Shown in pieces: positions 24,165 through 32,507 of a stretch of DNA of 34,852 bases (its first letter is position 1; each line of letters opens with the position of its first letter). A program made the translations under genes and the position numbers. Source of the DNA: Deltaproteobacteria bacterium (lineage in GTDB: Bacteria > SAR324 > NAC60-12); assembly GCA_011522845.1 (NCBI GenBank), contig WTIF01000177.1, positions 6,484 to 41,335 of the forward strand, given 5' to 3'. Below the pieces are notes generated by a model. It searched no databases and was not told the origin of the DNA. It worked only from the letters and a program-made list of their open reading frames with translations.

Positions 24165-25496
24165 ATGCTTTCAGGAATCGTGCTCGCCGGTCTGCAAAGC
24201 TCTAGCGGCAAGACAGCCCTGACATGCCTGTTGCTGACCGGGCTTGAAAAGCGGGGAGTTTCGGTTCAGCCCTTCAAGGCGGGCCCAGACTACCTCGACC
24301 CCGCCTACCATCAGCATTTTTCCAGCCTTCCTAGCATCAATCTGGATTCTTGGATGATGGGCCAATCAGAAGTGGTGCGGCTCGTTCAAAAATACGGAAC
24401 TGGCAAACTTGGCTTGCTGGAGGGAGTGATGGGCCTCTTCGATGGGGCCAGTCCCGTCAGCGATGAAGGCAGCACCTTGGAGTTGGCTCGCTGGCTAGAT
24501 TGGCCAATTGTGCTGGTCGTTCCGGTAGCCAAAGCAGGACGCTCAATCCGGGCTGCGATTCGAGGTTTTCAGTTGGAGGCAGGTGCAGATCGGATTCGGG
24601 GCTTGATCCTCAATCAGGTCAGTGGTGAATCTCATACGGATTATCTTAAGCAAGCGCTGGCTGATTTGAAGATTCCCATCTTGGGGGCCTTGCCACGATT
24701 ACCAGAATTACAGTGGCCAGAACGTCACTTGGGTCTGCAAGCAGTCAGTGAAACCTCCCTGCCGGATCGGGCTTCTTTAGGAAGGTTGGCAGAGCAGTAC
24801 CTGAATCTTGATCAGCTACTTTCTTTGGTTCCTCAGCCTGAACAATGCTCTGTGAGCGAGGCGATTGAGACTCCTGCAAAACCAAGCTACCGAATCGGTG
24901 TGGCCCAAGACGCAGCCTTTCACTTCCATTATCACGAGAATTTGGAGTGGCTTCGTCAACAAGGGGCGGAGTTGGTCATGTTCTCACCACTTGAGGACAA
25001 GGTCTTACCCCCTGCGCTGGATGGGATTCTACTCAGTGGTGGCTTCCCCGAGTGCTTCGCTAAGAGATTAAGTGACAATCAATCCATGCGGAAGGAACTC
25101 AAGGAATTCATTGAAGCAGGTGGTGGCTGCTATGCCGAATGTGGAGGCTTAATGCTGCTCGTAGATTCCTTGCGTTTGTTGAACGGCGATGAGTACCCGA
25201 TGTCAGGGTTGATCCCCGGGACTGTCAGCATGACATCCAGGTTACAGCACTTTGGCTACAGTGAGGCCAAACCAACGAATCATCAGGAAAGCTGGCGGGG
25301 ACATGAATTTCACCACTCAAAATGGGAACAGGAATCAAGCCAGGCCAATGCCTGGATGGTTACAAAGAGGAATCGTAAGGGTTCCCGTTTGGAGGGGTAT
25401 CGCTACCGAAATCTACATGCTTCGTACATCCATCTGTACTTCCCAACAGCGACTCCCTTGCTCTCAGAACTCTTCTTTAAAAAGGAACAGGCATGA
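24165..25496 (+). CDS. cbiA: Cobyrinate a,c-diamide synthase
   Basis: CbiA (CobB) uses ATP and glutamine to amidate the a and c carboxylates of cobyrinic acid. The 443-residue protein has an N-terminal dethiobiotin-synthetase-like ATPase domain (GLQSSSGKTALTCLLL; PFKAGPDYLDPAYH; LLEGVMGLFDGA). A C-terminal class I glutamine amidotransferase domain follows (ILLSGGFPE; GGGCYAECGGLMLL, with the nucleophile Cys). The end contains LHASYIHLYF with the expected His. Length is typical. CbiA normally acts on Co-containing cobyrinate in the cobalt-early route, but homologues also serve hydrogenobyrinate. It overlaps cbiE by ATGA. Confidence 0.96.
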   Translation: MLSGIVLAGLQSSSGKTALTCLLLTGLEKRGVSVQPFKAGPDYLDPAYHQHFSSLPSINLDSWMMGQSEVVRLVQKYGTGKLGLLEGVMGLFDGASPVSDEGSTLELARWLDWPIVLVVPVAKAGRSIRAAIRGFQLEAGADRIRGLILNQVSGESHTDYLKQALADLKIPILGALPRLPELQWPERHLGLQAVSETSLPDRASLGRLAEQYLNLDQLLSLVPQPEQCSVSEAIETPAKPSYRIGVAQDAAFHFHYHENLEWLRQQGAELVMFSPLEDKVLPPALDGILLSGGFPECFAKRLSDNQSMRKELKEFIEAGGGCYAECGGLMLLVDSLRLLNGDEYPMSGLIPGTVSMTSRLQHFGYSEAKPTNHQESWRGHEFHHSKWEQESSQANAWMVTKRNRKGSRLEGYRYRNLHASYIHLYFPTATPLLSELFFKKEQA

Positions 25497-26164
25497 TCAT
25501 TGGCGTAGGCATTGGGCCAGGTGATCCCGATTGGTTGACGCAACGCGGCGCTAAGCTGATTCGGGAAGCGGAGTGGATCGTGGGCTTCCGAACCGTCAAC
25601 GGGTTTGTGCAGCAGATGATTCCTGAATCTGCGGAGGTCCTGCATCTGACTTACAAGAACCAGACGGAGGAGTTGGAGCGTGCCGCCCATGCCCATCAGC
25701 AAGGTAAGAATGTTGTGGTGCTGTTCATGGGTGATCCTCATTTTTCTGGGTTCCAGATGATTGAGCGCTTGGAACGAGCCTGTGGTCACCCTGTGGAAAT
25801 ATTGCCCGGAATCAGCGCCGCACAAATCCTGGCTTCCAAAACCAAGGTCTGCTTTGACGAGACCACCTTTCTCACCTTTCACCGCAGGGGTGATTTAGAA
25901 CCTTTCAAACGCCATCTACTGCACGTTTTGGAAGATCAGCGCAACGCCATTGTCATCCCGCACACCTGGGATTTCATGCCTGCGGCAATCGCCAGTTATT
26001 TGATCGAGCAAGGAATCTCTTCAAGCCATCAAGTGGAGGTCTGGGAACACCTGACGGCAACAGAAGCTGCTTGGCAAGGAACCCTTGCAGAGTGCACTCA
26101 CGAATTCAGTGACATGAGCATCATGCTGATCCGTACTCTTCAGCCAATGCCTAGCCAAGTGTAA
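25493..26164 (+). CDS. cbiE: Cobalt-precorrin-7 C5-methyltransferase
   Basis: CbiE methylates C5; in many organisms it is fused to CbiT as CobL. This 223-residue protein holds only the CbiE half. It starts IIGVGIGPGDPDWLTQRG, then AEWIVGFRTV, VVVLFMGDPHFSGFQ, ILPGISAAQILASKT and the family-specific FLTFHRRGD. The C-terminal lobe contains VWEHLTATEAAWQGTLAE, as in other CbiE proteins. There is no CbiT domain after it, and no separate cbiT gene elsewhere in the window. The gene overlaps cbiA by ATGA and sits 6 bases before cobN. Confidence 0.94.
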   Translation: MIIGVGIGPGDPDWLTQRGAKLIREAEWIVGFRTVNGFVQQMIPESAEVLHLTYKNQTEELERAAHAHQQGKNVVVLFMGDPHFSGFQMIERLERACGHPVEILPGISAAQILASKTKVCFDETTFLTFHRRGDLEPFKRHLLHVLEDQRNAIVIPHTWDFMPAAIASYLIEQGISSSHQVEVWEHLTATEAAWQGTLAECTHEFSDMSIMLIRTLQPMPSQV

Positions 26165-26170
26165 AGAAAA

Positions 26171-29100
26171 ATGCATCGTGTTGCCACTGAACCAGGACAC
26201 CTGGACCAAACCCAACCAAGCACCAGGATTGAGCAGACCTCTGCAGAGTTGATCTTCATCAGTGCAGCTGATTCCGATCTATCTCTAGTGGCTCAGGCCT
26301 GGCTGCCAATCTTTGGGAATCGCTTGCGCTTCGTGCACGCCTCCGCCCTCCAACATCCCGAAACTGTTGAACACTATGCTCACGAAGTCCTCTGTCATAG
26401 CCGCTTGATTGTGCTGAGGTTGCTTGGTGGCGCATCCTACTTTCCACACCTGATGGATGAGTTGCAGCATCTTCGCCAGCATCCAGAGCGAAATTTTCGG
26501 ATTCTGCTACTTCCCGGAACAGAGCAATGGGATGAATCGGTATGTGATTACAATGACTTCTCTGAGAGCTTTGCCCAAAATTGTTTCACCTACTTGCGAG
26601 AGGGTGGCGTCTTCAATGCCGAACAACTTGGACGCCTGCTTCTTCGGGAATTAGGTGACGCAACCCACTTCGAAGTAGAAGCCCCACAAGTGATGCCGCG
26701 TTTTGGCTGGTACGGTGATCCACCTGGAACAGCAACTCAGCAGCCTGTGGTCTGGTTGTGCTTCTATCGAGCCTGGTATCAAACCGGCGATCTAGCCGTA
26801 GTCGATGCCCTGCGCAGGCAATTGACAGCCAACCAGCTTTGTGTTCGCTGTTGCTTTGCTTACAGTCTGCGTGATCCGGACACACAACACTGGCTGCGGC
26901 AAGCGGCTCTGGAAGAGCCTCCCCAGGCGATCCTGACCACACAGAGTTTTGCGATCAGTTTACAGTCTCCTGATCAGGAACGCTGGTTGGAGGAGTTCGA
27001 CTGCCCCGTGCTACAGCTACCAGTCTCTCTGCAGGACTCACATACGTGGGAGCACAATCCACGTGGCTTGGCACCAGCTGAAGTCGCCATGAACGTGGCT
27101 CTTCCTGAAATTGATGGGCGAGTCTTGGCAACCGTGGTTGGTTTCAAGGAAATCAGCCAGGAGGTCCCAGAGGCACAGTGGATCTTGAAGCGCTTGTCTC
27201 CCGTTTCAGAACAAGTCGAATTCGTAGCGAACATGACTCGGAGCTGGGTCCACCTGAGACAGTTGCAGAATGCCGAAAAGCGAGTGGCAATCATCCTAGC
27301 CAACTATCCGAACAAGGATAGCCGACTCGGCAACGGAGTAGGCCTGGACACTCCTGAAAGCGTGGCCTTGTTTCTTCAACAACTCATCCAGCAAGGCTAT
27401 TCCCTTGGAACCGAAATCCCTGTGGATGGAGAAGCTTTGATTACCAGGTTGCAGCAGGGCATTACGAACGATCCTGAGGGCAACTATGGCAAAGAGTGTG
27501 AGCACTGGCTCACCGCAAAGCAGTTTGAAAAATGCCTACAAGGGTTACCTGTCAGCTTGCGCCAGCAGTTACAGTCGCATTGGTCGACAGAGCAGGAATT
27601 CTACCCGATTGCTGGCTTCACGCTGGGGAAGGTGTTCATTGGATTACAACCTCCAAGAGGTTTTGGCGAACAGACCCAAGCGATCTATCACAGCCCTGAT
27701 CTGCCTCCACCACCAAACTACCTGGCCTTCTACTGGTGGCTACGAACCGAGTTCCAAGCAGACGTGATCATTCATTTCGGTAAGCACGGAAATCTAGAAT
27801 GGCTTCCAGGTCGTAGTGTTGGACTGGGTGCCGAAGATTTTCCGTGGCAGGTGCTGGGCCCCATGCCTCATCTGTATCCTTTCATTGTGAATAATCCCGG
27901 AGAGGGGACCCAGGCCAAGCGTCGATCTTCCGCTGTGATTGTCGATCACCTGACTCCTCCCTTGGCCCGAGCCGGTCTCTACGACGAACTACAACAAGTC
28001 GAGCGACTGCTGGAAGAGCATTCGCACTGTGAGACGATGTTTCCTGAGCGGGCTCATGAACTGGAACATCAGATCGAGCACTTGTTGGAGCAAGCCAGTT
28101 GGCGGGAAGAGATCCCCGAGGAAGAAGACTGGCTCAATGCACTCAGTAATTTTCTCTGTGACATCAAAGAGAGTCAGATTCGTTCAGGATTACATATTTT
28201 CGGGAAGGTACCGAGCGGACAGCAGCAGACTGAGTTCCTGCTAAGTCTGCTACGTCTGGGGACACCACATTCTCGAGGATTGGTACATTGTCTAGGAGAT
28301 CTACCAAAGGATGTTGATCTGCAGACTCTCTCTGTAACCTTGCGGGATGAGTTGAATGAACGGGCCAAACTTTGGGTCGAAGGTGCTTGTTCCGGTACGG
28401 AAGAACCCACTGACTCCCATGAATTACAGCAACTACGAACGCTGTTGCAGGAAGTCCTGCTGCCACGTCTCTTGGACTGTGAACGGGAAACTGAGCAGTT
28501 GCTACGTGGCTTGTCTGGAAAATTTATTCAGCCTGGACCTTCCGGCGCACCCACGCGTGGAAGGTACGATGTCCTACCCACTGGACGGAATTTCTACGCC
28601 GTCGATCCCCGTACCATTCCCACTCAAACCGCCTGGAAATGTGGACAAGGACTCGCAGATCGGCTGCTTGATCGTTACCGTGAGGAGCATGGGACTGATC
28701 TCAGGCACTTGGCGCTCGTGATCTGGGGAACCTCGAACATGCGGACCGGAGGGGACGACATCGCTCAGGCGCTTTGGCTCTGGGGTTGTAGTCCTGTCTG
28801 GGAGCCGACCTCAGGACGTTTGTTGGATTTCGAGATCTTGCCGCTGAGTGTGCTGGGTCGTCCCCGCGTGGACGTGGTTCTTCGTGTTTCTGGACTGTTT
28901 CGGGATGCCTTTGGTGAGACGATGCGTCTACTCGCCCAAGTACCGAAGCGTCTTGCAGAATTAGAAGAACCCGAACAAGACAACCCGATCCGAGCTTCAT
29001 GGCACTCAGAAAAGCAACGCTTACAAACTAAGGGAATCCCTGCTGAACAGGCTCAAGAGTTGGCCCATTTGCGGGTCTTCAGTGCCGGACCTGGCTGTTA

Positions 29101-29782
29101 TGGTACCGGGCTGCTACCCTTGTTGGATGCTGGCAACTGGCAGAGCAAGGCGGATCTGACTGAAGTCTTCCTCAAGTGGGGTGGACACGCCTATGGAACG
29201 GACGGGCAGTCGTGGGAAGAACCGACTTTGTTCAAACAGCGGCTGAGCGAAGTCGAGGTTGTCCATCAGAACCAGGACAATCGGGAGCATGACATTCTCG
29301 ACTCTGATGACTATTTCCAGTTTCAGGGTGGACTCCACGCTGCTGTTGAACAGATTCGTGGGAAAGCACCAGTGACCTATCATGGAGATTCCAGCAATCC
29401 AGAACAGTTACGAATCCGCAGCCTAAAAGAAGAATTTAATCGAGTCTTCCGAAGTCGTGTTCTGAATCCACGCTGGTTAGAAGCAATGCGACGGCATGGC
29501 TACAAAGGAGCCTTCGAGATGGCTGCCACTGTCGATTACTTCTTTGGTTACGATGCTACCTGCGATGTAGCCTCTGACAATCAGTACGCTGATCTGGCTC
29601 AGCAACTGCTGTTGAATCCAACCCAACAGGAGTTCTTCCGCCGCTACAACCCACAGGCGCTGCGAGATGCTACCCAACGTCTGCTGGAAGCTCACGAACG
29701 TGATCTCTGGGAAAACCCTGCTCCAGAATTGTTGGAACGGTTACGCCATCAACTGCTGGAGTTGCAAGGAGAACTCGAATGA
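26171..29782 (+). CDS. cobN: Cobaltochelatase large subunit CobN
   Basis: CobN is the tetrapyrrole- and metal-binding subunit of ATP-dependent cobaltochelatase, which in the aerobic pathway inserts Co into hydrogenobyrinate a,c-diamide. At 1203 residues it is close to the usual 1200-1300. Diagnostic blocks include VAIILANYPNKDSRLGNGVG, FGKHGNLEWLPGRSVGLG, VNNPGEGTQAKRRSSAVIVDH, PSGAPTRGRYDVLPTGRNFY and WGTSNMRTGGDDIAQAL. The EWLPG and DHLTPP forms favour CobN over the Mg-chelatase subunit BchH. Its AAA+ partner gene overlaps by ATGA. Within an otherwise cobalt-early gene set its exact role is open. Confidence 0.95.
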   Translation: MHRVATEPGHLDQTQPSTRIEQTSAELIFISAADSDLSLVAQAWLPIFGNRLRFVHASALQHPETVEHYAHEVLCHSRLIVLRLLGGASYFPHLMDELQHLRQHPERNFRILLLPGTEQWDESVCDYNDFSESFAQNCFTYLREGGVFNAEQLGRLLLRELGDATHFEVEAPQVMPRFGWYGDPPGTATQQPVVWLCFYRAWYQTGDLAVVDALRRQLTANQLCVRCCFAYSLRDPDTQHWLRQAALEEPPQAILTTQSFAISLQSPDQERWLEEFDCPVLQLPVSLQDSHTWEHNPRGLAPAEVAMNVALPEIDGRVLATVVGFKEISQEVPEAQWILKRLSPVSEQVEFVANMTRSWVHLRQLQNAEKRVAIILANYPNKDSRLGNGVGLDTPESVALFLQQLIQQGYSLGTEIPVDGEALITRLQQGITNDPEGNYGKECEHWLTAKQFEKCLQGLPVSLRQQLQSHWSTEQEFYPIAGFTLGKVFIGLQPPRGFGEQTQAIYHSPDLPPPPNYLAFYWWLRTEFQADVIIHFGKHGNLEWLPGRSVGLGAEDFPWQVLGPMPHLYPFIVNNPGEGTQAKRRSSAVIVDHLTPPLARAGLYDELQQVERLLEEHSHCETMFPERAHELEHQIEHLLEQASWREEIPEEEDWLNALSNFLCDIKESQIRSGLHIFGKVPSGQQQTEFLLSLLRLGTPHSRGLVHCLGDLPKDVDLQTLSVTLRDELNERAKLWVEGACSGTEEPTDSHELQQLRTLLQEVLLPRLLDCERETEQLLRGLSGKFIQPGPSGAPTRGRYDVLPTGRNFYAVDPRTIPTQTAWKCGQGLADRLLDRYREEHGTDLRHLALVIWGTSNMRTGGDDIAQALWLWGCSPVWEPTSGRLLDFEILPLSVLGRPRVDVVLRVSGLFRDAFGETMRLLAQVPKRLAELEEPEQDNPIRASWHSEKQRLQTKGIPAEQAQELAHLRVFSAGPGCYGTGLLPLLDAGNWQSKADLTEVFLKWGGHAYGTDGQSWEEPTLFKQRLSEVEVVHQNQDNREHDILDSDDYFQFQGGLHAAVEQIRGKAPVTYHGDSSNPEQLRIRSLKEEFNRVFRSRVLNPRWLEAMRRHGYKGAFEMAATVDYFFGYDATCDVASDNQYADLAQQLLLNPTQQEFFRRYNPQALRDATQRLLEAHERDLWENPAPELLERLRHQLLELQGELE

Positions 29783-31449
29783 CTACTCGCTTTCCTTTTG
29801 TTGCCATCGTAGGGCTAGCACTGGCCAAACGCTCACTGATCTACCATACCCTTGACCCCAGACTGGGTGGAATTCTACTGCAAGGACATCGAGGTTGTGC
29901 CAAGAGTACCCTCGCCCGAGCGTTTACCGATCTGCTACAAACTAGCAGCCAGGATACAGTTCCTTTTGTTGAGGTCCCCTTGGGAACCACGGAGGATCGT
30001 CTGCTCGGATCAGTCAATGCTGGCAATCTGGTCGAACAAGGCCAATGGCAACTACAACAGGGATTAATGGCGCAGGCCGATGGAGGAGTACTCTACATAG
30101 ATGAAGTCAATTTGCTCCCAGACCATCTGACCGATTCCCTGCTGGATGCAGCTGTCAGCGGCAAGCAACAGGTCGAACGTGATGGATTGTCAGCCAATTT
30201 GAAAACACGCTTCATTCTTGTGGGCTCGATGAACCCTGAAGAAGGTGAACTACGTCCTCAATTGCAGGACCGCTTTGCTCATAAGCTATTGATCCAGGAT
30301 AACTTTGAGGTTCCAGAACGGATGGAGATTGTCCAACGCAGAATGGAGTTCGAAGACGATCCGGAGAAGTTTGCTGAGACTTGGCGGACTGAGACACAGG
30401 AGATCTTGCGTAAATTAGCTGCTGCCAGGAATTTGCTCGCACTTGTGTTGATTCCGGAGGTACTCCGGATCCAAATTGCTGAAAAAGCAAAGGAACTGAA
30501 GCTCGAAGGACTACGCACTGAGTTAGCAGTCTTACGCACGGCTCGCTGTGCAGCTGCCTGGCAGGGCAGTCAAAAGCTGACGGAGGATCACGTACAAGAA
30601 GCTTGGGAGTTGTGCCTTGGGCAACCAATTTCTAAGAATGATCCACCAAGTCCACCCACTGAGCAGCAGTCCCCCAATCAACAAATTCCCCCGCGACCCA
30701 AATGGCAGACTTCCCGGCAACCCCAAGGTCCTCGACCCGATCCAATTTCCCTGCGAACCGAGTTACAGACCAAGAAGAATGATACCGCTTGGCCAGCATC
30801 ACAAACGATGTTGGGACAACCACCACCATTGAAGAATTCGGCACAACAAGGGAGAACACTGGACTGGCTGGCAACCTTGCGCAAATCTTGGCGAGGTTTG
30901 AACGATTCCCCTGTTTGGCAACTGCAATATGTTCACACTCACCGTCGTCGCTTCTGGTGGCTGCTTGTGGATGCCAGTCGCTCGACAGGGAGTACAGACT
31001 TTCTTGCCCTTGTCAGGAATCAACTTATCCAATTGACTCAGCAGTATCGTGCAGACCGCTTTCATCTCATGGTGCTGCAATCGGGTGAGAGTCTCTGTTT
31101 AGGACGAAAGTTGAGTGCCATTGAGACAGAGAAGAGACTTTGGGAACTGCAGGAGGCTGCTGGTGGCAGCGCCTTGTTCAAATTGCTGCGCCTGTCCCAG
31201 GTTACTCTTAGGCGGAGTAGAGTTGGTCCCAAAGATCGGTTGATCTTCGCATCCGATGGCCTGTTTGAGGTCACTGGAAGTAGTGTAACCAAAGAACAAT
31301 CAAAGTTACGTCAGTATTGGCAACAGCTACTCAGTACAGGAATAGCCAGTCAATGGTGGCATCCAGCGAGTGTAGCCGGTCTAGAAAACTGGGTGGAAGA
31401 GCTATCGAAAGGGCTTCGCTTGACGACCATGCAGTTAGAGGGGGGATGA
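29779..31449 (+). CDS. Chelatase AAA+/VWA protein (ChlI-ChlD-type fusion), likely CobN partner
   Basis: This 556-residue protein should supply the ATPase motor for CobN. Residues 1 to about 285 are a ChlI/BchI-like AAA+ domain: GILLQGHRGCAKSTLARA (Walker A), GVLYIDEVNLL (Walker B), ILVGSMNPEEGELRPQLQDRF (sensor/Arg finger region). A Pro/Gln-rich linker of about 80 residues follows. Residues from about 390 form an integrin-like VWA domain with the MIDAS motif LVDASRSTGS and SDGLFEVTG. In Pseudomonas denitrificans these roles are split between CobS and CobT; neither is visible here. Single-chain I/D proteins beside CobN are known in other lineages. ATGA overlaps link it to both neighbours. Confidence 0.92.
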   Translation: MTTRFPFVAIVGLALAKRSLIYHTLDPRLGGILLQGHRGCAKSTLARAFTDLLQTSSQDTVPFVEVPLGTTEDRLLGSVNAGNLVEQGQWQLQQGLMAQADGGVLYIDEVNLLPDHLTDSLLDAAVSGKQQVERDGLSANLKTRFILVGSMNPEEGELRPQLQDRFAHKLLIQDNFEVPERMEIVQRRMEFEDDPEKFAETWRTETQEILRKLAAARNLLALVLIPEVLRIQIAEKAKELKLEGLRTELAVLRTARCAAAWQGSQKLTEDHVQEAWELCLGQPISKNDPPSPPTEQQSPNQQIPPRPKWQTSRQPQGPRPDPISLRTELQTKKNDTAWPASQTMLGQPPPLKNSAQQGRTLDWLATLRKSWRGLNDSPVWQLQYVHTHRRRFWWLLVDASRSTGSTDFLALVRNQLIQLTQQYRADRFHLMVLQSGESLCLGRKLSAIETEKRLWELQEAAGGSALFKLLRLSQVTLRRSRVGPKDRLIFASDGLFEVTGSSVTKEQSKLRQYWQQLLSTGIASQWWHPASVAGLENWVEELSKGLRLTTMQLEGG

Positions 31450-32504
31450 ACAAGAAAGTTCCACAGCTTTCGACAGACAACAAAATGCACTCCGTTCATC
31501 AGCAGGAGGTCGATGCTAAGAAAATCATTGATCTCGGCACGAGAGTTCCAGTGCTGCGAACTCCGATTGCTTCAGATGTGTTGACAGAAGCCGCCCACAG
31601 TCTTCCTGAACCTTACGCCCAGACATTACAGGGAGCCCTTGCTGGACAGTGGAAAATCCCTCAGCAGCATGTTGTTTGTTGCCCCAGCACCTCCGAGGCT
31701 TACCTGGCTATCGCCGACTACTTCCGACAGACTTCTGTGTTGTTGCCCCAACCTTGTTCCTCCGCCTACGAACGGGTAACCACCTTATGCCGGTTACGTC
31801 AAATTTCTTTTGATCTGAGGCAGGAAGAGGATTTTCAATTCAATGAGAGCCAACTCCAAAATGAGTTATCTTCTGTAGCTTTGGTGATGGTGGGGAATCC
31901 ACACAACCCCACCGGTCAGTATTTTTCCAGAAAAACTTTGTTGTCACTCATTGATGATAATCCACAAACCTGCTTCATGATAGACGAGTCAGATCTTGCT
32001 TTGGTAGATCTGGATTCATCGAACAGCTTGGTCCCCACAATTCGTCCCAATCTGATCGTCTTGAGAACATTGGCTGAATCCCATGGCTGGTTCGGGCTAG
32101 GTCCAAGTTACTTGGTTACAGGTAATCTGGATCTGCTGGCTTTTCTTTCGAAAAGATTTTCTGCTACCTCAATTTCTGGGTGGCTCCAACAAATTGGCTT
32201 GGAGTTGGGTCATCAGGAACCCACTGTCCAGCGTGAGGAACTGGCTATTCTCCGTCAGGAGTTCTTGCCTCAACTGCAATCTAACTCCCACCTCAAGATC
32301 GTGCCTGGCAACGCTCCTTACAATCTCTTTCAGATCACCTCAGGGTTATTAGCATCTCTGAGAGAACAATGCTCTGCAAAAAATCTCACATTGCGTTGGG
32401 GCGAGCACTACTCCGGTTTAGCTGACAACCATCTACGGATTTCTCTTCAACATCGTGAGGGCCTTCAGCGATTTCTCTCCGTCCTGCAGCAATTGGAGCG
32501 CTGA
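31446..32504 (+). CDS. CobD-like (threonine-phosphate decarboxylase family) protein lacking the PLP lysine
   Basis: By position and fold this is the CobD/CobC-type class I/II aminotransferase that normally decarboxylates threonine phosphate to make the aminopropanol linker. From ATG 31446 it is 352 residues; the track's start at 31317 runs into the previous gene. Several family features survive: VVCCPSTSEAYLAI (phosphate loop), MVGNPHNPTGQ (Asn), MIDESDLALV (Asp), and NHLRISL with the substrate-binding Arg. However, the Schiff-base region reads LRTLAESHGWFGLG, where family members have LRSLTKFxxxxGLRLG. Glu-211 takes the place of the catalytic Lys, and the DEAY/F tyrosine position is Asp. The N-terminal DFSxNxNP motif is also eroded. 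It may be a pseudoenzyme or have a new role. Confidence 0.85.
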   Translation: MNKKVPQLSTDNKMHSVHQQEVDAKKIIDLGTRVPVLRTPIASDVLTEAAHSLPEPYAQTLQGALAGQWKIPQQHVVCCPSTSEAYLAIADYFRQTSVLLPQPCSSAYERVTTLCRLRQISFDLRQEEDFQFNESQLQNELSSVALVMVGNPHNPTGQYFSRKTLLSLIDDNPQTCFMIDESDLALVDLDSSNSLVPTIRPNLIVLRTLAESHGWFGLGPSYLVTGNLDLLAFLSKRFSATSISGWLQQIGLELGHQEPTVQREELAILRQEFLPQLQSNSHLKIVPGNAPYNLFQITSGLLASLREQCSAKNLTLRWGEHYSGLADNHLRISLQHREGLQRFLSVLQQLER

Positions 32505-32507
32505 ATC

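Noticed and set aside
31317-31445. Extended start of the CobD-like protein
   Set aside because: It overlaps the VWA domain coding region by 130 bases; ATG 31446 in an ATGA overlap is far better.
26171-31449. Magnesium chelatase BchH/BchI/BchD for chlorophyll synthesis
   Set aside because: The large subunit carries CobN-type motifs (EWLPG, GEGTQAKRR, VDHLTPP) and no other photosynthesis genes are present.
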